Source of the DNA: M55B127 sp034521955
GTDB lineage: Bacteria; Bacillota; Halanaerobiia; Halanaerobiales; M55B127
Length of the DNA: 64,000 nt
Reading direction: 5' to 3'
NCBI GenBank assembly: GCA_034521955.1
Contig: JAXHLT010000001.1
Span: 372,001-436,000, forward strand
Part shown: piece by piece, positions 34,134 through 42,655 of the stretch
Numbering within the stretch: position 1 is the stretch's first letter
Layout: every line of letters begins with the position of its first letter
The notes under the pieces: generated by a model
What the model saw: the letters and a program-made list of their open reading frames with translations, nothing else
The model's database searches: none
What the model was told of the DNA's origin: nothing
Position numbers and translations under genes: made by a program

Positions 34134-34164
34134 GGCTATATAAAATAATAAATTTTATATAGCC
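34134..34164 (-). terminator. Intrinsic terminator after the DUF368 gene
   Basis: A perfect 13-base stem (34134-34146 with 34152-34164) is followed on the minus strand by GTTTTTTTATG. It separates the DUF368 gene from the peptide-export promoter region. Confidence 0.88.
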
Positions 34165-34199
34165 TCAGATTACAAATATATTTATTTTTTAAATTATTT

Positions 34200-34973
34200 T
34201 TAAGTATTTTCTCCAATCATCTCTAAAATTATAATTATTACTGCTCCTACAATAAAAGCAAATATACCATTGATTATAATGACTGACGGAAATACTGCAG
34301 CACTTGAACCTAAGATCAAACCTGTTAATACAGTCATTAACTTTTTATAGTGGTTTTTTAACAATAAAGAAAACAGATTAGCAAAAACTAATAGTCCCAG
34401 ACCAACTCCTACTGCAAAAACAAGCAAAAATAATATATCTAAGTTATTAATAGCTGCAAGCAAAGGATGATAAACACCCATTAAAACTAAAATTGTACCA
34501 CCACTAATTCCAGGTAATATCATTGCAATACTTCCAATAAAACCAGCAATAAAGTATAGTAAATAGCCGTTTAAACTTCCAAAGTTAACTTGGAATTCCA
34601 TACTAAAAAATAATGCGCCTGCAAAAGCTATTAATAAAAATAATAACTTTAAAAAATTAATATTTCCCATTTTTTTGTAAGTTGAGTGAGCAGAAGTTAT
34701 AACCAGACCAAATAAAAAATAATTTAATAATATAGGGTTACTTGCATATACATCAGTAATTACTGATGAACCGATATATACACCTAAAACTGCACCCAAC
34801 CCAATAGGTATTAATCTCTTTAAGTTTATTTTTTTGATTGCATTAATTAATGTTTCATATATATTTAATACTAAAGCTATTGTACCACCACTAACACCGG
34901 GAAGTGTATTTGCTAAACCTAAAGGTATAGATTTTAAAAATAAAGATATAAAAGAGTTATTATTGCCTGACAA
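34200..34973 (-). CDS. DUF368 family polytopic membrane protein
   Basis: Protein of 257 residues with about eight membrane segments. SIPLGLANTLPGVSGGTIALVL (shortened: LANTLPGVSGGTIA) near residue 18 and MILPGISGGTILVLMG near residue 150 are the paired PGxSGG motifs that define DUF368. Members have been linked to undecaprenyl-phosphate recycling, which would fit an envelope role; that function is inferred from family work and not shown here. It forms a single-gene unit ending at the hairpin at 34134-34164. Confidence 0.88.
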   Translation of the reverse strand: MSGNNNSFISLFLKSIPLGLANTLPGVSGGTIALVLNIYETLINAIKKINLKRLIPIGLGAVLGVYIGSSVITDVYASNPILLNYFLFGLVITSAHSTYKKMGNINFLKLLFLLIAFAGALFFSMEFQVNFGSLNGYLLYFIAGFIGSIAMILPGISGGTILVLMGVYHPLLAAINNLDILFLLVFAVGVGLGLLVFANLFSLLLKNHYKKLMTVLTGLILGSSAAVFPSVIIINGIFAFIVGAVIIIILEMIGENT

Positions 34974-35014
34974 AATTATCTTCCTTTCTTAATTTATAGA
35001 TTTAAAAATAAAAA

Positions 35015-35031
35015 ACCCGGGGATCCCGGGT
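35015..35031 (-). terminator. Intrinsic terminator after the 53-residue small protein
   Basis: ACCCGGG and CCCGGGT around a three-base loop, GC-rich in an AT-rich genome, followed on the minus strand by TTTTTTATTTTT. Confidence 0.9.
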
Positions 35032-35038
35032 AATAATA

Positions 35039-35200
35039 CTATTCATCTTCATTATATGGTATAATTTTGATATCATCTTCATCTATTTTTTCAAGGTCGA
35101 TATTATGCTCTTTAACAAAATGAAAGGTTGCCTGTCCTGGTGCATGTGCTTCTACAATCTCTTCTATTCCTTTTTTTTCGTATATAATTTTATATTTCAT
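35039..35200 (-). CDS. Small acidic protein, 53 residues, function unknown
   Basis: Starts MKYKIIYEKKGIEEIVEAHA and ends acidic (IIPYNEDE). No signal peptide or membrane segment. GGAGGG precedes the ATG and a GC-rich terminator begins eight bases past the stop, so it is a compact single-gene transcript and probably real. Predicted strand-helix-strand pattern; I do not recognise the family. It lies between tatD and DUF368. Confidence 0.7.
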   Translation of the reverse strand: MKYKIIYEKKGIEEIVEAHAPGQATFHFVKEHNIDLEKIDEDDIKIIPYNEDE

Positions 35201-35271
35201 CAATAATCCCTCCTGTTTTCTTACTTAAATTAAATCACATCATTTTTTTAATTAAAGTTAAATTGAATACA

Positions 35272-36045
35272 TCAATTTAAATTAAAAAATCTTTCCGTAT
35301 TATTTGTAGTCACTTCAGCAACTTTCTCTAAGGAAGTATTTTTCAATGATGCAATATATTTTGCCACTTCCCTAACATAAAGTGGTTCATTTCTTTTACC
35401 TCTATGTGGTGAAGGTGCTAAATATGGGGAATCAGTTTCTAACAATATATTACTTAATGGTGTTTTTTGAATTATATCTTTTAATTCATGAGCACTGCTG
35501 AAGGTAACTATTCCTCCAGCTCCAAAATAAAAACCCATTTCTAAAGCCTCTTGTGCCATTTCTTTACCACCTGTAAAACTGTGTAAAAGAACCTTTTGAT
35601 TGGACATTTTTTCTTCTTTTAATATAGCGATTGTCTCTTTATCAGCATCTCTACTGTGAATTACGATCGGTAGATTTATTTCTTTAGCTAACCTAAGTTG
35701 TTTTCTAAATGCCACTTTTTGTATATCTCTCGGTGAATTATCATAATAAAAGTCAAGCCCTATTTCACCAATAGCTATAACTTTATCTGCTTTTGCTAAA
35801 TCTCTAATTACTATTAAAGCTTTTTCATCTAAATCTTTTGCTTCATGGGGATGAACACCTACAACAGCATAAATCATATCATACTGTTGGCTTAAGTTTA
35901 ATGAACGATGACTTGAAGCCAAATTTGAACCAACATTAATTATATTTTTTATACCATTATCATATGCCCTGTTTATAACCTGGTCTCTATCCTTATTGAA
36001 CTTATCAAAGTCTAGGTGTGCATGAGAATCTATTAATTCTAGCAT
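35272..36045 (-). CDS. TatD family metal-dependent hydrolase (DNase)
   Basis: TIM-barrel hydrolase of 257 residues. Metal ligands appear in order: DSHAHLDFDKF near the start, GEIGLDFYYD (about 93-102), VIHSRDAD (about 128), LHSFTGG (about 153) and ETDSPYLAPSPHRGKRNEP (about 203). Members act as 3'-5' exonucleases or remove D-aminoacyl groups. The gene follows the conserved hypothetical at 36066 by 20 bases. Confidence 0.93.
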   Translation of the reverse strand: MLELIDSHAHLDFDKFNKDRDQVINRAYDNGIKNIINVGSNLASSHRSLNLSQQYDMIYAVVGVHPHEAKDLDEKALIVIRDLAKADKVIAIGEIGLDFYYDNSPRDIQKVAFRKQLRLAKEINLPIVIHSRDADKETIAILKEEKMSNQKVLLHSFTGGKEMAQEALEMGFYFGAGGIVTFSSAHELKDIIQKTPLSNILLETDSPYLAPSPHRGKRNEPLYVREVAKYIASLKNTSLEKVAEVTTNNTERFFNLN

Positions 36046-36065
36046 ATCTATATAGCTCCTTAATT

Positions 36066-36668
36066 TTAATAATTACCAATTATTTTTCGGTTTAATGCCT
36101 TTAGACAAGCTTTGCCAACTGCTAACGGTAAATCCTGCTCGATATATGTAGATCCTAATAATCTTTCTGTTCCACCATGTTCATTAAATAAACAAATCTG
36201 AACAACTACAATTTCATCTTTTATTCCTGTTTTAAAAATATTTTCTACTCTTAACCTACCTGGAATTTGTATATATTTTTCTATCATATCAATCATTCCA
36301 TTTGCTGCCTTATAAATAAAAGGTTCATCTGAATTATCATTACTTTGTCCTTCAAAAATATTATCATTAATTCTTAACCTATAATGACAGACCGGATTGT
36401 TATTTTCCTTAAATATTGAAATTATTTCTAAACGTTCAATATTATCTTCTCTAGTATTATGTTCAAACTGGGCTATACTTATTTTTTTATGATCTATATC
36501 TTTATCTTCATTAACTAAAATAATGGTTTCAACATCTCTAACAATTCTTTTAGGATTCCTTTTTTTATCAGCTATAATATGAACTTCGTCAATTTCATCT
36601 CCACCGGTTATCTTACACGAAATTATACCGTCTAGTTTGTTAATTTTTTGAGACAAATCATCAAACAT
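36066..36668 (-). CDS. Conserved hypothetical protein
   Basis: Protein of 200 residues in two parts. Residues 1-75 show a pattern seen at the N-terminus of several clostridial hypotheticals (CKITGGDEIDEVHIIAD, KRIVRDVETI, KKISIAQF); residues 80-200 are a mixed strand-helix region ending AVGKACLKALNRKIIG. There is no membrane segment or catalytic motif I can name. An ATG at 36683 has no ribosome-binding site; GGGGGTAG precedes the ATG at 36668. It lies between the HD-GYP remnant and tatD. Confidence 0.6.
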   Translation of the reverse strand: MFDDLSQKINKLDGIISCKITGGDEIDEVHIIADKKRNPKRIVRDVETIILVNEDKDIDHKKISIAQFEHNTREDNIERLEIISIFKENNNPVCHYRLRINDNIFEGQSNDNSDEPFIYKAANGMIDMIEKYIQIPGRLRVENIFKTGIKDEIVVVQICLFNEHGGTERLLGSTYIEQDLPLAVGKACLKALNRKIIGNY

Positions 36669-36711
36669 ACTCTCTACCCCCATTATGCATTATAATTTAC
36701 ACATCCTAATT

Positions 36712-37970
36712 CTACTCAAAACTACTATCAAATGTACCTTCCCCAATAAGATCAACCATCACATCAACAAGTTCAGGATCAAACTGTTTTTTCGAACATT
36801 TTTGTAACTCTTCAATTGTTTCTTTTTTATTTAATGGCTTCTTATAACTTCGACCTGTAGTCATAACATCGAATGAATCACATATATTTAAAATTCTAGC
36901 ACCTAAAGATATTTCTTCTCCCTGAATACCATCTGGATATCCATTACCATTATAGAATTCATGGTGGTGAAGAATTATTTCCAAATCATCATTCAACATA
37001 TCAATATCTTTTAATAACTCATATCCATAATAACTATGTTTTTTCATCTCATTAAAATCTTCTTCATCTAATATTTCATCACTTTTTAATATTTGATCAT
37101 CAACATATATTTTACCTATATCATGTATCTTAGCCATATTAACAATCTTTTCTCTTTTTCTCTGGTTTACATTTATTGTATCACATAATTTCTTGGTATA
37201 ATTCGCCACCCGTTCACAATGTCCTTCAGTATAATGATCTTTTGAATCAATAACCTTCAAGAAACTTTCTATTATTTGAGTGAAAGTATTTAAAACTTGT
37301 AGGCGAGAAAAAAAGAAATCTCTTGCAATATATATTAAAATTATCACCATCATGAAAAATAATTTTCCAAATTCAATATAACTAAAATAAAGAATTAATC
37401 CTAAAAAATATGATACAAATACATTTTTTGCTAATTCCGTAAGATAAAACATTATATGATATTTTTTGTCTTTCACCAGATAAATATATGACACCATATA
37501 CTAACAATACTATTATTAATAACAAAATAAATAATAGAAGCAAATAATATAGGAAATATATTATATTACCAGATATAAGTATCATAAAGATAAATTAAAT
37601 ACATAGAGGCAACTCCAGCTGATAATACCTAACATACATTCTATTAAATAAAAATTTATACCAAATGAATTTGCCTTTTCTCTTATATTCATAAATTCAC
37701 TAGAACCTATAAAAGCTATTAATACTATCCAAAAAGGATTTAACATAATACTATTGCAGGAATTAAAACAGGTAAAAATAATTGCAGTTAGAAGTTTTAG
37801 ATTTATAATTTAAAAACATACTCAAATTACATCAAGATTAATAAAGCTATAATAAAAAAAATAATATCAGAATCAAAATTATTAATAGATATATCAAAAT
37901 AAAATATATTGAAAATAAAATAAATAAAGTAAATATCTATAGCTAAATATATTTTTGTTTCAATATTCAT
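36712..37970 (-). pseudogene. Decayed HD-GYP phosphodiesterase gene with membrane N-terminus
   Basis: The frame begins at an ATG (37970) ten bases after AGGAGGA with MNIETKIYLAIDIYF, a membrane-helix start, and stops after 47 codons (37827). More membrane sequence is readable at about 37390-37580 (IYFLYYLLLLFILLLIIVLL) in another frame, and the last piece, 36712-37497, carries the whole catalytic part: HDIGK, HHHEFYNGNGYPDG and DSFDVMTTGRSYKKPL. HD-GYP enzymes hydrolyse cyclic di-GMP. At least two frameshifts or stops split the sensor from the catalytic domain. The catalytic part alone could still be made as a 261-residue protein. Confidence 0.8.
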
Positions 37971-38014
37971 TGCGAATATATCCTCCTGAATATAAAAATA
38001 TCTGATGGCATATT

Positions 38015-38113
38015 TTATTTATTTATCTCCAGTAAAGCTGTATCTGCTAATGCGGCAATAGTAGAAGCAAAAGTCATAATACCTGTTAATATAGCTACTA
38101 ACCACTTTCTCAT
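38015..38113 (-). CDS. 32-residue secreted- or membrane-peptide gene upstream of the HD-GYP remnant
   Basis: Starts MRKWLVAILTGIMTFAS and ends ALADTALLEINK: a positively charged end, a hydrophobic stretch and an AxA-like site, as in a signal peptide or short exported signal. It resembles autoinducer-precursor genes in size and layout but has no cysteine, so a cyclic thiolactone is excluded. GGGAGG nine bases before the ATG is strong but lies inside a predicted hairpin. It ends 44 bases before the HD-GYP start. Function unknown. Confidence 0.65.
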   Translation of the reverse strand: MRKWLVAILTGIMTFASTIAALADTALLEINK

Positions 38114-38119
38114 GTGTAA

Positions 38120-38189
38120 TAGCCTCCCTTCGTCATTAAATTGTGTTTTTTAATGACTAAGCTATGTAACGTCTAACGAAGGTCGGCTA
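38120..38189 (-). ncRNA. Structured 5' leader that can sequester the ribosome-binding site
   Basis: As minus-strand RNA, UAGCC-GA-CCUUCGU (38189-38176) pairs with ACGAAGG-GA-GGCUA (38133-38120), leaving a symmetric GA/GA internal loop. Inside, 38157-38149 and 38140-38132 form a further 9-base stem. The outer stem covers the AAGGGAGG of the 32-codon gene. This looks like a regulatory leader (riboswitch, thermosensor or protein site); it does not match the cyclic di-GMP class I or II consensus I know. Confidence 0.5.
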
Positions 38190-38406
38190 AGCTCGTTTTA
38201 AATAGGCTCATCTCTTATTTGTTTATATATGCCATCAGATATTAACAAAAAAGCTTTCTTATATTTTATTCTTTACAAACTGCTAAATTCCTTTATACAA
38301 TTTGGCTTAGTTTGTAGAAATAACAGTAATTGATGAACTTTTAAAGATATTTTATTTGGTAAAAAAATAAAAATATGATAAAATTTTTTAAAGAGGTGTA
38401 AATAAA

Positions 38407-39309
38407 ATGAATGAATATATAAATGAATTTAATCAAATAAATGATCTTATAGTTAAAGAAAATGTGCCCTTAAAAAAATATACAACCTTTGAAGTTGGTG
38501 GACCTGCTGACCTGTTTTTAGTTCCAAAGAATAGTAAAGCCCTAAAAAAGTTAACTAAAATTATAAAGACAAATAATTTAAATTACTTTGTTTTAGGTAA
38601 AGGCAGCAATATCATAGTTGGAGACAAAGGTTACAGAGGTATAATAATTTATACCGGCCAATTAAACAACATTGAAGTTTTTGATAATAAGATAGTTGCT
38701 CAAAGTGGAGCAACCTTAAAAAAACTTTCAGATACAGCTTTAGAAAATTCACTCACCGGTATTGAATTTGCTTGCGGTATTCCCGGTTCTCTAGGTGGTG
38801 CTGTATTCATGAATGCCGGAGCTTATGGTGGAGAAATGAATAATATAATTAAAACAGCCACTGCTGTCAATAATAACGGTCAAGAAATTACTTTTAAAAA
38901 TGAAGAACTAAATCTATCCTATAGAAACAGTATTTTTCAAGATAATAACTATATAATTCTAAAAGCAGTAATTCAATTAAAAAAAGGTAATCAACAAGAG
39001 ATCAAAAAACAAATAGATACACTAAATAAAAAAAGAGAACAAAAACAACCCTTAGAATATCCAAGTGCTGGAAGTTCATTCAAAAGACCTGAAGGTTATT
39101 ATACAGGTCCACTTATTGAAAAAGCAAATATGAAAGGTTATCAGATCGGTGGAGCACAAGTCTCTAAAAAACATGCTGGTTTTATTATCAATAAAGATAA
39201 TGCAACCGCAGAAGATATTGTTAATTTAATCAAAAAAATACAAGAAGAAGTCTATAAAATTTCCGGTGTTGAATTAGAACCAGAACCCAAGTTTCTAGGA
39301 GAATTTTAG
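38407..39309 (+). CDS. murB: UDP-N-acetylenolpyruvoylglucosamine reductase
   Basis: FAD enzyme reducing enolpyruvyl-UDP-GlcNAc to UDP-MurNAc in peptidoglycan synthesis. The 300-residue protein is the type II (short) form of Bacillota. FEVGGPADLFLVPK and VLGKGSNIIVGD mark the FAD domain; GIPGSLGGAVFMNAGAYGGEM is the conserved core (about 124-144); YPSAGSSFKRPEGYYTGPLIE carries the catalytic Ser; and EPEPKFLG ends the protein with the last catalytic Glu. AGAGGTG precedes the ATG. Its end overlaps the convergent GGDEF gene by 15 bases. Confidence 0.96.
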   Translation: MNEYINEFNQINDLIVKENVPLKKYTTFEVGGPADLFLVPKNSKALKKLTKIIKTNNLNYFVLGKGSNIIVGDKGYRGIIIYTGQLNNIEVFDNKIVAQSGATLKKLSDTALENSLTGIEFACGIPGSLGGAVFMNAGAYGGEMNNIIKTATAVNNNGQEITFKNEELNLSYRNSIFQDNNYIILKAVIQLKKGNQQEIKKQIDTLNKKREQKQPLEYPSAGSSFKRPEGYYTGPLIEKANMKGYQIGGAQVSKKHAGFIINKDNATAEDIVNLIKKIQEEVYKISGVELEPEPKFLGEF

Positions 39310-40446
39310 TGTTTGGGATAGATTATCCTTGTTCATCCATTCAACTCTGTTTCTACCCCTGTCTTTAGCCTTATAAAGAGCATCGTCAGCTCGTTTTAAT
39401 AAACTTTCTATATCATCGTTTCTATTTAGTGCTGCTCCTCCTATACTTACAGTTGTATAATAATCTTTATTGAAAATATCTAAAGATGATATATCATCTT
39501 TTATCCTCTTAGCTATTTTCTCAGCATTATCCTTATCAGTATTTGGCAATAATACTAAAAATTCATCTCCGCCCAAACGAGCAGCTAAATCTTTTCTCCT
39601 AACATTTTCTGTTAAAATGATACTTACCTCTTTTAATACATGATCTCCTCTTTGATGTCCAAAAGTATCATTAATATCTTTAAAATTATCAATATCAAGC
39701 ATTAAAAGTGAAAGTTTATCACTGTTATCTTTTGCTTGAGATAACTTCTGTTTAAAATAATCCATAAAAGATCTTCGATTGGCTAATCCGGTTAAATCAT
39801 CAAACTTTAACATTACCTGTAATTCCTTATGTAATTTTTTTAATTCTTTAGATTTATTCATACCCTTAAGGATATAAAAAAATGCAAGTGAATATACTGG
39901 AATCGCTAATATTTGAATAAACAGTCTCACCTGTATATTATTAATCAAGGGAACACCGTATGTATAGTAAAGTACAACCGGTATAAAAAAAGACGAAACT
40001 AAAACATGTGTTACACCTATTGAAGCTAATATTGCTTCCATACTAAATTTTTTGAATAGATAATTATAAATATAGCCTGCTAAAAAACCTCTTAACATTG
40101 TAATTAAAGTAAAAATAAATAGATAGTTCAAATCAAAATGCCATAGTCTGAAAGATATTATATCAACTGTTCCACCAATTACTAGACCCCATATCGGACC
40201 TAAAATCATTCCACCCAGCATAATAATCGGAGGCCTAAGATTTACCCTTACTGCTTCCTCTAATGGAAAAACACTAAAGTTTATTGAATTAGCTGGATTA
40301 TCAAAAAATACACCTGCTAGAACAAATAGTATAAAAAGTTTAAAACAAAAAGAAAAATCAAATGTTCTATATCTTATATCATTATTTATTACATCATTTT
40401 TAAATATTCTTTTGAGCTTCTCCATTTCTCCACTCCTTAACCCCAT
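39295..40446 (-). CDS. Diguanylate cyclase with ECF S-component-like membrane sensor
   Basis: Protein of 383 residues. After a short cytoplasmic start, residues 25-205 form about six membrane helices. EAVRVNLRPPIIMLGGMILGP followed by GLVIGGTVDII and MLRGFLAGYIYNYL strongly resembles the membrane domain of folate-type ECF S components. Residues about 215-375 are a GGDEF domain: DDLTGLANRRSF, DIDNFKDINDTFGH, RRKDLAARLGGDEF (active site with an RxxD inhibitory site in front) and KAKDRGRNRV. It should make cyclic di-GMP, perhaps under control of a bound small molecule. Confidence 0.88.
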   Translation of the reverse strand: MGLRSGEMEKLKRIFKNDVINNDIRYRTFDFSFCFKLFILFVLAGVFFDNPANSINFSVFPLEEAVRVNLRPPIIMLGGMILGPIWGLVIGGTVDIISFRLWHFDLNYLFIFTLITMLRGFLAGYIYNYLFKKFSMEAILASIGVTHVLVSSFFIPVVLYYTYGVPLINNIQVRLFIQILAIPVYSLAFFYILKGMNKSKELKKLHKELQVMLKFDDLTGLANRRSFMDYFKQKLSQAKDNSDKLSLLMLDIDNFKDINDTFGHQRGDHVLKEVSIILTENVRRKDLAARLGGDEFLVLLPNTDKDNAEKIAKRIKDDISSLDIFNKDYYTTVSIGGAALNRNDDIESLLKRADDALYKAKDRGRNRVEWMNKDNLSQTLKFS

Positions 40447-40461
40447 ATCTTAGCACAAATA

Positions 40462-40944
40462 TTATCTTCTCTTATTCTTGTAGCTAATTAAATCAACATA
40501 ATGTCCTTTTTCTTCTCCTATTAACTTATAAAGTATCTCTTTTGTCTTTTCATCATTATATGGAATAAGTTCCTGATATAATAAAATAGTATGCTTTTCC
40601 GAATTGATCGCTATTTCTAAAACCTCATCAATATCTAAACCTTCCAACTGCTTTTTTTCTCCCTTTGGAAAAATTTCATACTCTACTAAACTTCTCAAAT
40701 AACTATTTACTTCTCTATCTTCTAAATAACTATAATCTACTTTTTCCATATCTTGATATTCTTTTTCTAATTTATCAAATTTATTGTAGTGTTCATTTTC
40801 ATCAGAAGCTAATTTATTAAATAATTTTTTTAATTTAGGATCATCGATCTCTTTTGCTTGTTGTGAATATAGATCAATACCTCTTTTTTCTATCTCTTTA
40901 GCCATCTCTAACATTTCTAATACATTAAATTGATTTTTTAACAT
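40462..40944 (-). CDS. Rubrerythrin/ferritin-like diiron protein
   Basis: All-helical protein of 160 residues. Metal-ligand motifs recur in the four-helix pattern: AKEIEKRGIDLY, ASDENEHYNKF, AINSEKHTILLY and GEEKGHYVDLI, giving paired Glu and ExxH ligands. No rubredoxin domain follows. A peroxide- or iron-handling role is likely but unproven. GGGAGGATAC precedes the ATG. It is the first gene of a pair with the diguanylate cyclase, 15 bases apart. Confidence 0.82.
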   Translation of the reverse strand: MLKNQFNVLEMLEMAKEIEKRGIDLYSQQAKEIDDPKLKKLFNKLASDENEHYNKFDKLEKEYQDMEKVDYSYLEDREVNSYLRSLVEYEIFPKGEKKQLEGLDIDEVLEIAINSEKHTILLYQELIPYNDEKTKEILYKLIGEEKGHYVDLISYKNKRR

Positions 40945-41081
40945 TTTAGTATCCTCCCATGATAGATATTTATTATCCTTATATTTATATTAAACAATTT
41001 ATATTTAATTCCTCCTTTAGAGCAAGTGAAGATAATAACTAGCTAATAAAAAAATGACTGCTCTAATTTCAAATTAGTTAG

Positions 41082-41146
41082 TGCTATAATAAACTAAATA
41101 AGTTGTAACGACTTCAACAGAATCCTTTTTGGGGTTCTGTTTTTTG
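41082..41146 (+). promoter_or_regulatory. Extended -10 promoter followed by an intrinsic terminator (attenuator leader or small RNA)
   Basis: TGCTATAAT at 41082-41090 is an extended -10 element. About 25 bases on, AACAGAATCC (41116-41125) pairs with 41132-41141 and runs into TTTTTT, a standard terminator. The predicted transcript is roughly 50 bases. It stops 80 bases before the GlpA-like gene, so it may be an attenuator of the antitermination type or an independent small RNA. Confidence 0.6.
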
Positions 41147-41224
41147 ATTTTAAAATCCAATGTAACCTATAAAATTCCTTTTAATATATAAATTTGATAT
41201 AATGTATAAAAGGGTGGTGGTTTA

Positions 41225-42655
41225 ATGTATGATGTCAGCATAATAGGAGCAGGTGTTATAGGTTCTGCTATTGCTAGAGAACTTTCAAAGTACAAACTAG
41301 ATATTGCTCTTATTGAAAAAGAATCTGATGTTTCTACTAAAACTTCAAAAGCAAATACAGGAATTGTCCACGGTGGTTATGTTGGAAAAGCTGGTACTTT
41401 AAAAGGAGAATTATGTATAAAGGGGAACAAACTTTATAAAAAATTAAACGAAGAATTAAATTTTGGATATAAAAAAACAGGGGGTTTGGTTTTAGGTTTT
41501 AATAAAGAAGATGAAAAAGAACTTCAAAAAATTTATGACAACGCATTAAAAGTAGGACACCCAAAAGAAGATATCGAGATTATCAACAAAGAAAAAATAC
41601 TGAAAATAGAACCACATGTTAATAAAGATGTAACGATTGCGTTTTACTGTAAAAGTATAGGTGTTACCTCTCCTTTTGGACTAACTATAGCACTTGCTGA
41701 AAATGCTGTTGATAACGGTGTTGACTTAATGTTAGAGTCTGAAGTTTTAGATATTAAAAAGGATAAGAATGCTTTTATAATTAAAACTTCTAAAAAAACA
41801 ATTAAAAGCAAATATGTGATTAACGCTGCCGGTATATATTCTGATAAAATAGCTTCTATGGTTAATACAGATAATTTTACAATTACTCCTATGCGGGGTG
41901 AATATATAATATTTAGCAAAGATGAAGGACATTTAGTGAAAACTGTTCTCTTTCAAACTCCTCAAAAAAATACAAAAGGTATTGTTGCAACAACTACTGT
42001 CTATGGTAATTTTATGATTGGCCCTAATGCAGAAGAAGTTGATAAAAAAGAAAATGTTAATACAACATTAAAAGAAGTAAATTATATAATAAAACAAGCT
42101 CGAAAGTCGATACCCAATTTTAATACAGACCAAATATTAAAAACATTTGCAGGTTTAAGAGCTAAAAGCAATAGAGGTGACTTTATTATTGAAGAATCTA
42201 AAGTAAAGAACTTTATTAATGTAGCAGGAATTGACTCTCCTGGTCTTACTTCTGCACCTGCCATAGCTAATTATGTTATTGAAATATTGAAAAATATAGG
42301 ATTAGAATTTAAAGATAAGAAAAATTTTAATCCAAATCGCCCTGCAATTATAGTTCACAAAGATGATTCGTTTGCAGGTAAAATAGACCATGATGATCCT
42401 AGTAAAAACATAATCTGCAGATGCCAAACTGTAACTGAAGCTGAAATCCTTGATGCTCTTCATAGATCAATACCAATAAAAACTACAGATGCTATAAAGA
42501 GAAGAACCAGAGCAAAGACAGGTAAATGTCAGGCTGCTTTCTGTGAAAGCAGAATTAAAAAAATAATATCTCGCGAACTAAACATACCAATTGATAAAGT
42601 AAAAAATAGAGATGAAAAAAACAAACCTAAAAGAATTGATCCAGACAAAATATAA
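41225..42655 (+). CDS. FAD-dependent oxidoreductase, anaerobic glycerol-3-phosphate dehydrogenase (GlpA)-like, with BFD-type [2Fe-2S] domain
   Basis: Protein of 476 residues. VSIIGAGVIGSAIARELSK binds FAD at the N-terminus; SKANTGIVHGGY and TPMRGEYIIF belong to the DAO fold; FAGLRAKSNRGDFIIEES is the second FAD contact. Residues about 395-460 carry four cysteines (CRCQTV ... GKCQAAFCESR) typical of a BFD-like iron-sulfur domain. In related loci such proteins are followed by a partner oxidoreductase and a DUF1667 protein; neither follows here. It probably oxidises glycerol-3-phosphate or a 2-hydroxy acid. AGGGTGGTGG precedes the ATG. Confidence 0.87.
   Translation: MYDVSIIGAGVIGSAIARELSKYKLDIALIEKESDVSTKTSKANTGIVHGGYVGKAGTLKGELCIKGNKLYKKLNEELNFGYKKTGGLVLGFNKEDEKELQKIYDNALKVGHPKEDIEIINKEKILKIEPHVNKDVTIAFYCKSIGVTSPFGLTIALAENAVDNGVDLMLESEVLDIKKDKNAFIIKTSKKTIKSKYVINAAGIYSDKIASMVNTDNFTITPMRGEYIIFSKDEGHLVKTVLFQTPQKNTKGIVATTTVYGNFMIGPNAEEVDKKENVNTTLKEVNYIIKQARKSIPNFNTDQILKTFAGLRAKSNRGDFIIEESKVKNFINVAGIDSPGLTSAPAIANYVIEILKNIGLEFKDKKNFNPNRPAIIVHKDDSFAGKIDHDDPSKNIICRCQTVTEAEILDALHRSIPIKTTDAIKRRTRAKTGKCQAAFCESRIKKIISRELNIPIDKVKNRDEKNKPKRIDPDKI

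Larger units (their letters stand above)
37997..38243. repeat. 17-bp perfect inverted repeat enclosing the small peptide gene and its leader
   Basis: AATATCTGATGGCATAT at 37997-38013 recurs as its exact reverse complement at 38227-38243. The 213 bases between hold the structured leader and the 32-codon gene. One arm touches the peptide stop codon, ten bases before the AGGAGGA of the next gene. It could be a mobile MITE-like unit with terminal repeats or a long-range RNA stem linking the 5' leader to the intercistronic region. Confidence 0.8.

Noticed and set aside
38015..38113. AgrD-like cyclic thiolactone autoinducer precursor
   Set aside because: The peptide has no cysteine or serine at a plausible ring position, and no AgrB-type protease is adjacent.
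38120..38189. Known cyclic di-GMP riboswitch upstream of the HD-GYP remnant
   Set aside because: The conserved cores of class I and class II cyclic di-GMP riboswitches are not present; only a generic RBS-sequestering structure can be supported.
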